10,592 nucleotides of DNA from Euperipatoides rowelli (GCA_003024985.2 PXIH01S0026926.1), one strand, 5' to 3'; shown: positions 1 to 7,774, counted from the stretch's first letter. The notes: generated by a model not told the origin, from the sequence alone. Numbers and translations are program-made.

Positions 1-540
1 GCCTATTGTCATTAAATATTTCTTTTTGCCTTTTCAATACAAAAATATTGTAATAAAACAGAGTAAATATTATTTTAGAATTATATAAACTAATTCCAAT
101 GAATCACATGACATTAGGCTAATAGGCTAACTTCATTGTCAGACAATAATAGTTTACTTCATTGTTTAGTAAAAATCATTGATTGGAGCTATTCCATTCA
201 TATAATTATAGAATTAGCCAGCAAGCTAATTCTATAATATGAATGTAATAATGACGCTTTTTTTTAATATATTTTTTTATAAATTAGATGATATTCATTG
301 TCAAGTACCAGTAGTTGAAGCATGAGATAGAGCATCTCGTTCTAAAGTTAGATTGACAAAGTTTACTGTATTTTTTTTTTTATCATAAACAATTAGCAAT
401 ATAAGGAATTATTACTACAAAAGCCTGAAAATATTTTTTTAATGATGTATTAATTAGAAATTAGCCTTAAATATTGAGAAAATAAAATAAAGTGATCATA
501 ATTAATTTTAAATTTATATATTAATATTTAAATTTTTAGA
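1..540. other. AT-rich noncoding DNA beyond the 3' end of the copia remnant
   Basis: This stretch lies just past the last recognisable copia coding sequence on the minus strand, where a 3' LTR would be expected. I see no reading frame of note, no TG...CA bounded block that recurs near the other end of the element, and no polypurine tract I would trust. It contains homopolymer T runs (around 257-265 and 370-380), two TAGGCTA motifs (115-129) and one strong hairpin (195-245, listed separately). It may be a badly decayed LTR or simple flanking DNA; I cannot tell which. Confidence 0.5.
195..245. repeat. Imperfect inverted repeat (hairpin) with about 21-bp arms
   Basis: The left arm 195-218 and the right arm 225-245 are reverse complements over 21 positions, except for a 3-nt bulge (extra TAA-type bases) in the left arm. 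The loop is CAGCAA (219-224). It could be a tiny palindromic transposon relic or a chance AT-rich palindrome. The near-complete pairing, including the GC pairs at the loop-closing GAATTAGC/GCTAATTC end, makes pure chance less likely. Confidence 0.7.
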
Positions 541-544
541 ACAT

Positions 545-900
545 TCACTCTGTAGGCCATGTGGCAATAATAGGTGAACATGTATGTCATGTCCTTCTCC
601 TGAAAGTGTTAATCTTTGATTGATCCTATCAGAGCTCCACATCTTTATACAAGCTTGATTATCTTCAAATAATTTAGTAGGTAATTTCAAATCCTAATGT
701 CCTTCATTAACTGCTGCAGCCATAATCCTCCATAACAAGACTAGAGGCAGTGATGTATTCCAACGTTGTTTGTTTTCGACTTGACCATGTGATAGTACTT
801 CCTGCAACCTGAAAGATGAATCCTGAAGTTGATTTTCGATCTTTCAAATCTCTTCCCCAGTCGGCACCATGGGGCATATTAAAAACCTTGAACGAGTTCA
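545..900 (-). pseudogene. Ty1/copia RNase H domain and pol C-terminus, degenerate
   Basis: This is the last domain of the copia polyprotein. RNase H degrades the RNA strand of the RNA/DNA hybrid during reverse transcription. Reading right to left, the frame 901-707 holds the copia hallmark ADWGRDLKDRKSTSGF followed by TITWSSRKQTT. A stop and at least one frameshift follow. The domain then resumes in another frame with LWLQQL and FEDNQACIKM (about 660-630), the second being the conserved EDNQ block with an active-site Asp. A weaker pol tail reads YYCHMAYRVNVLK near 550-590. The upstream half of the polyprotein is separated from this by a LINE insertion ending at about 1453. No intact product is possible. 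The domain identity is secure from the family motifs; the exact 3' limit near 545 is a guess. Confidence 0.88.
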
Positions 901-1453
901 TATAGGTTTCTTCGTTATTTGAGCTTCAAACTAAAATTTAACATAAATCTCCATAGTTATCACGACCTTAGAATTCTATTCAAATTCTACTCCCTTGAAT
1001 CAAGAAGAATCTATTTCGACGCTAAATTTCTTTATAATGTCATCCACTCTAGTCTCATCTGTCCACAATTGTTACCTACAATCAACATCCAAGTTCCCAA
1101 TCTATCCTTAAGAAAAAACTTAATTTTTAACATTCCATTCTCCTATAATAATTACCACAAAAATTGTCCATTAATACGAGCACAATGTCTTTGTAATAAT
1201 TGGGATATTTCCCCATTTACGGAATTCCATGAATATTACTCTACAATCATTAAACATATGGAAACTATTCAGAAGATCTCTAGACATCAATGAAATCACA
1301 TGTCTATAATATTTATACATTTGTAAATAATTTATTTTATTTTTTGTACATATTGTAATATTGTATATACACTCTAAATTGTTATATTTTCTTATGTTAT
1401 ACTTTTCTGTAATAGGCCTAAGCCGTTGAATTAGTATAAATAAATAAATAAAC
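900..1453 (+). mobile_element. 5'-truncated LINE (jockey/CR1-like non-LTR retrotransposon), ORF2 C-terminus plus 3' tail
   Basis: The plus strand reads RFLRYLSFKLKFNINLHSYH from about 907. SLESRRIYFDAKFLYNVIHS, CPQLLPTINIQVP, FNIPFSYNNYH and NCPLIRAQ follow, with the stop at 1291-1293. This order (RFLRYL, ..SLxSRRxYFDxxFLYK.., ..CPxLLxxINxxVP.., ..SPxxR..) is the well-known C-terminal region downstream of the RT domain in arthropod jockey/CR1-type LINE ORF2 proteins. About 150 bases of 3' UTR follow and end in a (TAAA)n tail at 1437-1453, the usual LINE 3' terminus. The frame is intact over roughly 125 codons, so this copy decayed less than its copia host. It has no in-frame ATG at its beginning because it is a 5'-truncated fragment; the coding sequence simply starts at the insertion junction. 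No clear target-site duplication was found. The exact clade is uncertain. Confidence 0.87.
1437..1453 (+). repeat. (TAAA)n microsatellite tail of the LINE
   Basis: A short run of TAAA units directly follows the LINE 3' UTR and directly precedes resumed copia sequence on the opposite strand. Simple A-rich tails of this kind are the normal 3' end of non-LTR elements and fix the insertion boundary and orientation. Confidence 0.8.
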
Positions 1454-1473
1454 AATGTCAATTCAATATGGCA

Positions 1474-2530
1474 ACCATGTCAAAGTTTCATGTTTATTGA
1501 TCCCTTGAAGTAATGCATTACCTGTTTTACAGCATTCTAATCCATATGAGTAGGCCTGCTTACTTTTCGACATAGTATACAAACAGCAGAACACAATATC
1601 TGATAGCTTCCCTATAGAGTGTTAAATTAGACAATTATTCATGCTCTTCTGTATGCTTAACATATTCTATATTCATTGGTGTGACAGCTTCATTTGCCTA
1701 CTCCAAGCCAAAACCCTTCAGAATTTACCTAATTTTAGAAGACTGATGAATAAGAAATCTTCCTTCCTCGTCTCTTTCCACTTGAATCCCAAGATATGTC
1801 ACTTGTCCTAAATCCTTGGATTCAAAAACATTATTTAACATTTTCATTACATTTTTCTCCTCTATGCAAGTTATATCATCTACATAAAGGAGTAAATAAC
1901 TCCAGCTTTCCTTTTCTCTTTTTGTGTATAGACATGGATCAGCTTTGCTTCGTTCATATCCATAGTGTATGAGCTCTTCATTAATTTTGTTATTCCACAT
2001 CTTTGCAGATTACCTCAAATCATATATGCCCTTTTTTTTTAGTTTGCATACCAATCCTTCAGAGTCAGGATTTTCACAGCCCTCTGGTTGCTTCATATAT
2101 ACATTTTCTTTTATTTCTGCATTCAAGAAAGCAGTTTTAATATCATGACGCCTTACTTGCATATTCTTGGTACCTGCAATAAGAAGTATTCTAAAAGCCG
2201 TGCTTGTTGCACCTGGCACATATGTTTCGTCTAAGTCTTCAGGCTTTTATGTGAAATCCGTATTGACCAGATGGGCCTTATAGTGGTTGATATTTCCTTG
2301 GTCATCCTGCTTCTGTTTGAATATCCATTTACAATCAATTGCCTTCCTTCCCTCTGGCAACTGCACCACATCCCTTACTTGCTTAGCTTCCAGTGATTTA
2401 ATTTCTTAGTCTGCTGAACTTTTCCATTTTACCTGCTCATCATTTTTTAGTAACATCATTTCTTTCCAAGTAGTTGGTTCCAATGAAGGCTCAATTGCTG
2501 CCTTGTAAGCACAGATGAATCTCTCAGCTG
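1474..2530 (-). pseudogene. Ty1/copia reverse transcriptase domain, degenerate
   Basis: This is an RVT_2-type reverse transcriptase, which copies the element RNA into DNA. Blocks seen in order on the minus strand are: EPTTWKEMM (about 2480), EIKSLEAKQVRDVV, ELPEGRK-like LPEGRKAIDCKWIFK, QDDQGNINHYKAHLV, HDIKTAFLNAEIKENVYMKQ (about 2140-2080), KADPCLY, the catalytic box LLLYVDDI (about 1895-1875), FESKDLGQVTYLGIQVER, FLIHQSS, LYREAI, and finally NAVKQVMHYFKGSINMKL (about 1480-1540). Both aspartates of the YVDD box survive. At least six in-frame stops interrupt the domain, for example after SSAD near 2408, near 2255, after YDLR near 2009, after SSKIR near 1725, and two at Trp positions near 1541 and 1479. 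There is also a frameshift near 2530 at the junction with the linker. The frame is otherwise maintained for very long stretches, so this is a single decayed element and not a chance match. Confidence 0.95.
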
Positions 2531-2990
2531 GTATTCCGTTTTGTTTGCCTTGTATACCTCCTTTGTAAATTGTTTGCTTGTGAATTTGATTCCTGTACAT
2601 CGCTAGTAGTGTCATCATCATCATCATCATCAATTAGCACTTCAGATTCATTCAGAAAATTTTCAATCTGTGGCAAAATCTGTTCATTATGATTAGCCTC
2701 ATCAAACACAACACTTCTTGAAATTATTACTCTATTTGTCTGAGGATCAAGAATATGATATCCCTTAAAATTGTTGCAATATCCCATAAAAATTCCCTCC
2801 TTGGCTCTATTATTCAATTTTGTTCATTGTTCTTATGATAGGCTTATATAGAAGTAGGCTTTACAACCAAATTTTTTTAGATAATTCACATTCGGTTTTC
2901 TTTTGTTCCATAACTCATAAGGAAATAACTCACATGCCTTTGTGGGCAATCGGTTTTTAAATATGTTGCTGTAAGTATAGCCTCACCCTA
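2530..2990 (-). pseudogene. Ty1/copia integrase C-terminal region and acidic linker
   Basis: This segment follows the integrase core and precedes RT. It begins at the edge of the nested LINE with GEAILTATYL (about 2988-2958), after a stop codon at a conserved Trp position. A one-base shift leads into KNRLPTKACELFPYELWNK, then CKAYFYI, NNRAKEGIFMGYC, GYHILDPQTNRV and SRSVVFDE. These are the conserved copia blocks after the DDE core. The linker then has a run of seven aspartates (about 2613-2633) and ends with the basic RRYTRQTKR. The codons of the DDE-to-GEA interval, roughly 20 in related elements, are missing, apparently lost when the LINE inserted. Confidence 0.9.
2612..2632 (-). repeat. 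(GAT)n trinucleotide repeat encoding poly-Asp in the copia linker
   Basis: Plus-strand (TCA)n at 2612-2632 reads as seven consecutive Asp codons in the minus-strand copia frame, between the integrase region and RT. Acidic low-complexity stretches are common at this position in copia polyproteins. The run is perfect, which suggests slippage expansion. Confidence 0.85.
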
Positions 2991-3733
2991 ATAATGACCC
3001 ATTCAATTNAATTTATTCAAAAGTTTTAAGCCAAAGGCCTATACATGACTATCATATTACATATAAATACAAGAAGTAAACACTATTACAAATAAAGAAT
3101 AAATAAACCAAACATCTACAATAAAGCAAAACATGTAGAAACAGCAGAAATACAGTTTCTCCCTTCTCTTCACCCCTTTTCCTCTTCCTCCCCTCTCAAC
3201 TTTCTCCACCCACTTCCCATCTATTTCCCCCTCCCCTCACCCAGTATTCACTCCCCCAATCAATTAATTTAAACTTTTTCAGATCTAGTTCCATTAGATC
3301 CGTAAGTAATTAATTCCATTTAGCTATATTTCTCATGAACACAGATCTGTTAAAAAATTTGTTTTTATTATATGGAATCCTTATGAAAAATGTATGGGCT
3401 CTTATACCGGATCTCTTACTTAAAAGAAAAAAACCATTGATGTTATTTTTCAAAATTAGTTTCTTATACATGAATACAATACAATACTTGGTTTTAATAA
3501 GTGAAGTTTCCTTAAAATCTATTTTCATAACTGACATTTTTAAGCCCTTTAATTTTTTTGGTGAATTGTCTATATGTTTTGTCTAATATTTTAAAGGCAT
3601 TTAAATTTCTATATAAAATTACATTAGAACCATATTCTATAATTGGCATATGTTTTATATATTATTTCAAAAGTATCAACATCAATATTTTTAATGTTAT
3701 TTCTGATGAATCCAAACGTTTTCTTTATTTTTA
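2991..3733 (-). mobile_element. 5'-truncated CR1-like LINE nested in the copia integrase
   Basis: Reading the minus strand from 3733, the first open stretch is KKTFGFIRNNIKNIDVDTFE. After a frameshift come PIIEYGSNV, the block FTKKIKGLKNVSYENR, a second shift, SLIKTKYCIVFMYKKLI, then GFFLLSKRSGIRAHTFFIR and FFNRSVFMRNIAKWNEL (about 3330-3300). These are the thumb and C-terminal blocks of CR1/L2-type ORF2 proteins (the xxIIEYGSxVW, FTKxIxGLxxxxYExR and RxxFFxxRVxxxWNxLP patterns). The 3' UTR carries a strongly purine-rich tract. The 3' end is a tail of TGAATAAATT/AATTGAA type at about 3019-2996, with one undetermined base at 3009. Both sides abut copia sequence on the same strand. I found no target-site duplication. 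Confidence 0.85.
3156..3256 (-). repeat. Purine-rich tract with G-runs in the LINE 3' UTR
   Basis: About 100 bases are almost pure pyrimidine on the plus strand, hence G/A on the LINE-sense strand. Within 3242-3216 there are four G-runs of at least three (GGG, GGGG, GGGGG, GGG) with spacers of 3, 1 and 8 bases, and a further GGG lies nearby. This is a plausible G-quadruplex with one long loop. Guanine-rich 3' UTRs are known in several LINE families. Confidence 0.65.
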
Positions 3734-4396
3734 CCTTTCCAAAACTCCATTCTGTTCAGGATTTCTGGCAACTGAAAGTTGATGATGAATACCCTCATGT
3801 TTGAAATAAGTTTCAAGTTCTTTATTGATGTACTTGCCGCCCGTGTCACTACGGGAAGTCTTTGGTGGCCTACCAACCTTGTTTTGGATTAGTGCCACAA
3901 ATTCCTTAATTTTTGCAGTGACATCATTCTTGTTTTTCAATAGGTAAACAGCAATATGTCTGCTTCTGACATCAGTTAACATAAGAAGATGGTGTAGCTG
4001 TCTTCATAGGGCCACAAACATTAGAATGGATAATTTTATCAGCCTCAGCAGCACAATTATTGCTTGCTTTTGGAATTGGTTTCCTCACCGTATTTGCCTT
4101 TAAATACAGCAAGAACATTTTAATATCATACCACAGTTTAATATTTTCAATCCATTTACCGTGTTTTTCAAATTGATCAGTTTTATGGCTACTGGATCCT
4201 TATGCCCAATAATGCGATGCCAAACATGTAAACAGTCCCTATTCTTATGTATTACTGCGCTTTTTGCTAATACTGTCCTAGAGTTTAATTTGTAGAGATG
4301 ATTTCTACGGTAAGCCTGAGAAATTATTTCTTTACCACGAAGAATTTTACAGTCCTTATTAACAAATTCAACAGGCAAACCTCGATATGCTAAAGC
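3734..4396 (-). pseudogene. Ty1/copia GAG-pre-integrase and integrase catalytic core, degenerate
   Basis: Integrase inserts the element cDNA into host DNA. The zinc-binding pre-integrase part reads VWHRIIGHKDPVAIKLI (about 4205) with its His pair, and later NCGMILKCSCC with the Cys pair. The core then runs KPIPKASNNCAAEADKII, CGPMKTATPSS and LTDVRSRHIAVYLLKNKND. After these come RPPKTSRSDTGG with the second catalytic Asp (about 3852), and NPEQNGVLER with the catalytic Glu (about 3750). The first catalytic Asp position, just before VCGPM, reads Asn (codon at 4020-4022). There are a stop near 4100 with a frameshift and a small deletion plus frameshift near 3982-3995. The reading stops dead after LER at 3734, where the nested LINE begins. 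The domain is recognisable beyond doubt but cannot be functional. Confidence 0.94.
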
Positions 4397-4640
4397 CTAC
4401 ACTGAAATTAAGCTACCATCAAAATCTGGCACAAAAAGTATATTCTTCATTTGGATTTTTGTTATGTGATCTTCATTCCCATAACAATTGAATATATCCA
4501 TTTCCAACACCTTTAGCCTGTATATGTGTTCCATTAGCAATGAATACCTAGCTTGTTTAGTTCCAACAAAAATATCAAAGAAATCTTGTTGGTTTGTAGC
4601 CCCAGAGTCTACAAACCAATCTCCAACATTTGGCATTTTA
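4397..4640 (-). pseudogene. Ty1/copia aspartic protease domain
   Basis: The retropepsin-type protease cleaves the Gag-Pol polyprotein. The frame 4636-4397 begins VGDWFVDSGATNQ, containing the active-site Asp-Ser-Gly-Ala box. It ends with MKNILFVPDFDGSLISV, matching the conserved LxxVPxxxxxLISV block that closes copia proteases. A single in-frame stop after LISV is followed, still in the same frame, by ALAYRGLPVEFV and then the pre-integrase region. Protease and integrase are therefore parts of one former reading frame. Confidence 0.92.
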
Positions 4641-5485
4641 CAAATTTTTTAAAACAAAAATGTGTGTCGTTGTGAACACTATTATTTTCTGAGTCTGTTC
4701 TACCATTATATTTTCCAACAACTTTTTTTGCCCTTTGGTTTCTTTGCTCTCTTTCTCTCTCTCAGCTTGCTCTGCCTTCCACTTATAACAATCACGTTTA
4801 GTTTTCCTTTTTGTATCATTTTTAAAATCTTCATCCTGCATAATTAGCCCTGCCCTTGTTTGTCATTTTTAAAGCAATTTCATCTTTAAACTGGTCAGAA
4901 AAAAATTATTTTCTTTTATCGTAGGCATCTACAATTTTTCCTCGTACATATTCTAATGTGAATTCAGCGTCTGGCCGACCCTCCAGAGCAGTAATCAAAG
5001 CATCATATTCTTCAGGCAAACTACATAAAAGCAATGAAACAATACCTGTGTCATCCAGTTCATGTCCTAGTCCTTGAAGATGATTTATAATATCCAACAT
5101 GGTGCATATATGATCCTGTATTTTTATGGAACCATCAAATCACATTATATAATTTTCGAGGTAAAAATTGTTTACTGTTTAAACTTGACCATTCATGAAC
5201 TCTTTGTAATGCCTGCCACATGCCCTTAGCTGTTTCTTCTTTTCTGAATGAGTTGATCATCTTCCACACACAAGATTAGTTTTGCTCATGCGGAACGATT
5301 CATTTTATACCAAACCACAATGTCCATCTTATCAGATGCTGTAGGGTCTTTAAACATAGTTGGTTTATTGTAGGCTCTACAACAGCATCCCACAATTACT
5401 TATCTGTGAAAAACATTTCCATTTTAAATTTCCAAACTTGATAGTTTGTATTATTCAACTTTGCAATCGTTGATTTCTACTCCAT
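4640..5485 (-). pseudogene. Ty1/copia gag, degenerate
   Basis: Gag forms the particle that packages the element RNA. The likely start is the ATG at 5485-5483, because the conserved N-terminal block STIAKLNNTNYQVWKFKMEM begins three codons later. Codon 3 is a stop, another stop lies in FFTDK*LWDAVVEP, and frameshifts follow around 5380 and 5280. The UBN2-type Gag core is readable: TAKGMWQALQRVHEW (about 5230-5190), then MLDIINHLQGLGHELDDTGI, LLCSLPEEYDALITALEGRP and DAEFTLEYVRGKIVDAYDK (5100-4915). After a stop the frame continues through FFSDQFKDEIALKM. The nucleocapsid region retains only CYKW and a charged Lys/Glu stretch, so the CCHC zinc knuckle is lost or out of frame. The frame just before the protease is uncertain. 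Confidence 0.9.
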
Positions 5486-5812
5486 GATTAAGTTCAAATT
5501 GATTTCTCAATGAAGCCCGACCACTAGTTTCAACAATTATGTGATTATTTTTAGCAAAAAAAAAAAAACTTCCACAATTCTAATATAATTCAATTTTCCT
5601 TAATTAGCACTGGGCAAATAATCTAATAGCAAAAGTTAAAAATATGAACACAAAATGAGAACTAGTTACTAAGCCAAGTAATTTATTTGAGTAGCCCACA
5701 CACATTAAAACCACCATTATAGAATAACATTTTTGTCTCATACGAAAACGCAAATAATCACGAGATCAAAGCTAAACAAACAAATATAAAAACAAGTTCA
5801 TTAATCTATGTT
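5486..5812. other. Noncoding interval between copia gag and the transposase fragment
   Basis: This is the expected place for the copia 5' leader and 5' LTR. I see no convincing LTR end, no primer-binding site with a tRNA 3'-end match, and no frame. It holds an A13 run (5557-5569) and AT-rich sequence. The junction between copia-derived and transposase-derived DNA lies somewhere in the right half but cannot be placed precisely. Confidence 0.5.
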
Positions 5813-6330
5813 GCATATCTAACACAATCATGGTGTCCTTGGCAGAAAGCCATTTTAATGGGAAATGATCCACCAGATCATGAGTCAAGTGTTAATGAAA
5901 TTCAGGCTAAAGCTCTTATACCAATATAAGATCTAAAGCTGTTGAAACATCTGCAGGGCAAAATAAAAAATGTGTCTGAATCTTTCAACTCTAGACTTTT
6001 GAACTTGTGCCCCAAAACCCGTTTTGCTTCTCTGACGTCTGTTGAAACGGCATTAGCTCAATCAGTTCTTCAATTTAACAAAGGCATGTCTGGCCTAACA
6101 GACATATTAGAAGAATTTGAAATTGAAGTAAATGCAACCATTCAAATATATACCATTAAAGAAGATGGTAAACAAATTAAACAGATGCAGAAAAAAATGA
6201 CTGCTTCTGCTTGTCAAACGTGAAAATCTAAAAATCTCATAGAAGCTAAAAAAAATCAGACTGCTTAAGGCAACATGAAGATTTAACCTATTATCCAGGT
6301 GGCTTTGATACAGGAATGTTTGATGAATAA
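5813..6330 (+). pseudogene. Mutator-like (MULE) transposase, C-terminal fragment
   Basis: The plus-strand frame reads LTQSWCPWQKAILMGNDPP from about 5819. After a single stop (5927-5929) it continues as LLKHLQGKIKNVSESFNSRL, LCPKTRFASLTSVETALAQS and VLQFNKGMSGLTDILEEFE. This matches the C-terminal region of metazoan Mutator-like transposases, whose pattern is SWCxxxxA, then LLxxCLxGKTQNxNESFNxxxWxxCPK, then AxxxFNxG. A stop at 6221-6223 and a shift near the A-run 6249-6256 follow. The frame then ends naturally with LRQHEDLTYYPGGFDTGMFD and TAA at 6328-6330; the Tyr-Tyr/Pro-Gly ending is also typical. Only about 165 codons remain. The catalytic DDE core lies upstream and is missing. The family call comes from remembered patterns and is strong but not tested by a search. 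Confidence 0.82.
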
Positions 6331-7400
6331 ACGATTCTATTTTTATGAAATTATTTTAATTACAGATGAAAATTTACAAGTAAATTCTTACTTCTAGGCA
6401 TAGTGTTGTTGTTTTTGGAGCTTTTTTTTTTTACTTATAATAATACACTGTTTTTTTTTTCCTGTATTTCAATAATGATTTCTGGTTGACATGTTTTTTT
6501 TCTTCTCTTTAAATTTTAATATAAATTTATTGTATCAGGTCTATGCTAAGCATTATCCAATTACTTGAATGCTAAAGAAACTAATTTTTGGATAAAAAAC
6601 AAAAGCAGTGAAAATACTATCTACAAAACTCTGTATTTATAGCTTATTTTTTTTTTTAGTAATCCATGCTTGCTTATGTAGGCTACATGAAGTAAAATTA
6701 AGACCAAAAGCCATTTATGTCTAGTATAAAATGAAAGAAACTAAGTGCTAACATTACAGGCTGTTTTCTTGGTATAGCCCATAATACCGGAAATTGGTTT
6801 TCCCTCACGGGGCCGTTAGTATTTCTGACCGATACAATACGATTTGACGATTTTATGGAGCAATTATTTCCTAAATTACTTGTTCATTTTGTATAAAATT
6901 TGGTGGTTTCTTTTTTAGTATATGTATGTAGCAAATAAAAAGTTTCATGTCTATAGATCAATAAAATTGGAAGATAGATGGAATTGAATGTTGTAGATCA
7001 TAGCCAAAAAGTTGCAAAAAAAAAACATATAGGCCTATGCATAAATATTTTCAAACGTAACCTTTATGCATTCTTTGTACATCCATAAGTATTCCTACCA
7101 AGTTTATCAATATTTTCCAAGAGATGCCAGAGAAATGCTTCCCACAAAATATTATTAGAGTATTTTCAAGATGGTGACCATTTAAAATGGAAGGCAGAGC
7201 CTAATTTGCATACCAACTTTTAATTAGTAATTAGCATATCTATATCTATAGACTAATTTTAAAAAGAGGATTTTCTTATCTTCTACAACCCTGTCCCCTT
7301 AATAAACTTTGCTCATAATTTCGCTAGTTTCATTATTTGTTTTTTATCACAATTGCCACATTTCTAAAATAAATTGATTGTAATACCAGTACCATACATG
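6331..7400. other. Noncoding DNA downstream of the transposase, including a possible old interspersed repeat
   Basis: There is no reading frame of interest. Several T- and A-homopolymers occur (6420-6460, 6647-6658, 7017-7025). A GC-richer patch at about 6785-6860 (ACCGG, CCCTCACGGGGCCG, GACCGATACAATACG) differs from its surroundings. At about 7168-7200 there is a palindrome-prone stretch with GATGGTGACCATTTAAAATGG. Two similar octamers follow, TTTGCATA (7206) and TTAGCATA (7232). I suspect one degenerate repeat spans about 6780-7260 but could not find matching ends. Confidence 0.4.
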
Positions 7401-7402
7401 AA

Positions 7403-7410
7403 ATTTAAAG
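7403..7410. repeat. Left 8-bp target-site duplication of the hAT MITE
   Basis: ATTTAAAG directly precedes the CAGGG terminus and matches CTTTAAAG at 7767-7774 in seven of eight positions. Eight-bp duplications are diagnostic of the hAT superfamily. Confidence 0.85.
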
Positions 7411-7766
7411 CAGGGCCGTGGAGTCAGTAAAAAAATTTCCAACTTCGACTCCTGGTAATTTTAGTAGTTCGACTTCGACTCCAACAAAATTAAATATTAA
7501 GACATTTTATAGTGTGTAAAATAAAAAAGAGAAAAAATCATATAAAGAAATGATTCAAAATTAAAATTCTGAAAATGGAGTTAACATTTGTACTCTACTA
7601 AAAACAAAAATACTACAGAGAAAACTACAAATTTAATAAATTAAATTGCCATTCTAGCATTTTTATTTCTATAAAATTTAAACATGGAGTCAGAGTGAGT
7701 ACTTTTTTCACCGACTCTGACTCCACTGACCAGAAATTCCTCCTGAACTTCTAATCCATAGCCCTG
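7411..7766. mobile_element. Non-autonomous hAT transposon (MITE), 356 bp
   Basis: The element opens with CAGGGCCGTGGAGTC, and the reverse complement of its right end reads CAGGGCTATGGATTAG. The terminal inverted repeats therefore share CAGGGC.(A/G)TGGA and begin with the CAGGG typical of hAT elements. Flanking sequence gives a near-perfect 8-bp duplication. The interior is AT-rich and noncoding. Subterminal copies of the GACTC/GAGTC core stand in both orientations (about 7445-7486 on the left, 7685-7736 on the right), as expected for hAT transposase-binding subterminal repeats. No transposase is present, so mobility would have depended on an autonomous relative. Confidence 0.88.
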
Positions 7767-7774
7767 CTTTAAAG
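7767..7774. repeat. Right 8-bp target-site duplication of the hAT MITE
   Basis: CTTTAAAG directly follows the CCCTG terminus and pairs with ATTTAAAG at 7403-7410, with one mismatch. Confidence 0.85.

Noticed and set aside
548-610. Plus-strand CRPCGNNR...TCMSC pattern resembling a CxxC...CxxC zinc motif
   Set aside because: A stop interrupts it, and the minus strand gives a reading in line with the copia pol tail; probably chance.
1171-1461. Minus-strand frame of 96 codons
   Set aside because: It is antisense to the plus-strand LINE coding region and its TAAA tail; no motifs.
886-1475. Imperfect match TTCATATAGG / TTCAATATGG flanking the plus-strand LINE as a target-site duplication
   Set aside because: The match needs a gap and is not placed exactly at both junctions; too weak to call.
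3335-3782. Two plus-strand frames of 74-83 codons
   Set aside because: They are antisense to the LINE ORF2 C-terminus, which shows the family motifs on the minus strand.
4662-4847. Plus-strand F/L-rich frame of 61 codons
   Set aside because: It is the antisense shadow of the Lys/Glu-rich copia gag tail on the minus strand.
5908-5927. Minus-strand TTGGTATAAGAGC resembling a copia tRNA primer-binding site
   Set aside because: It lies inside the plus-strand transposase reading (KALIPI before the stop at 5927), so the resemblance is coincidental. No LTR end sits beside it.
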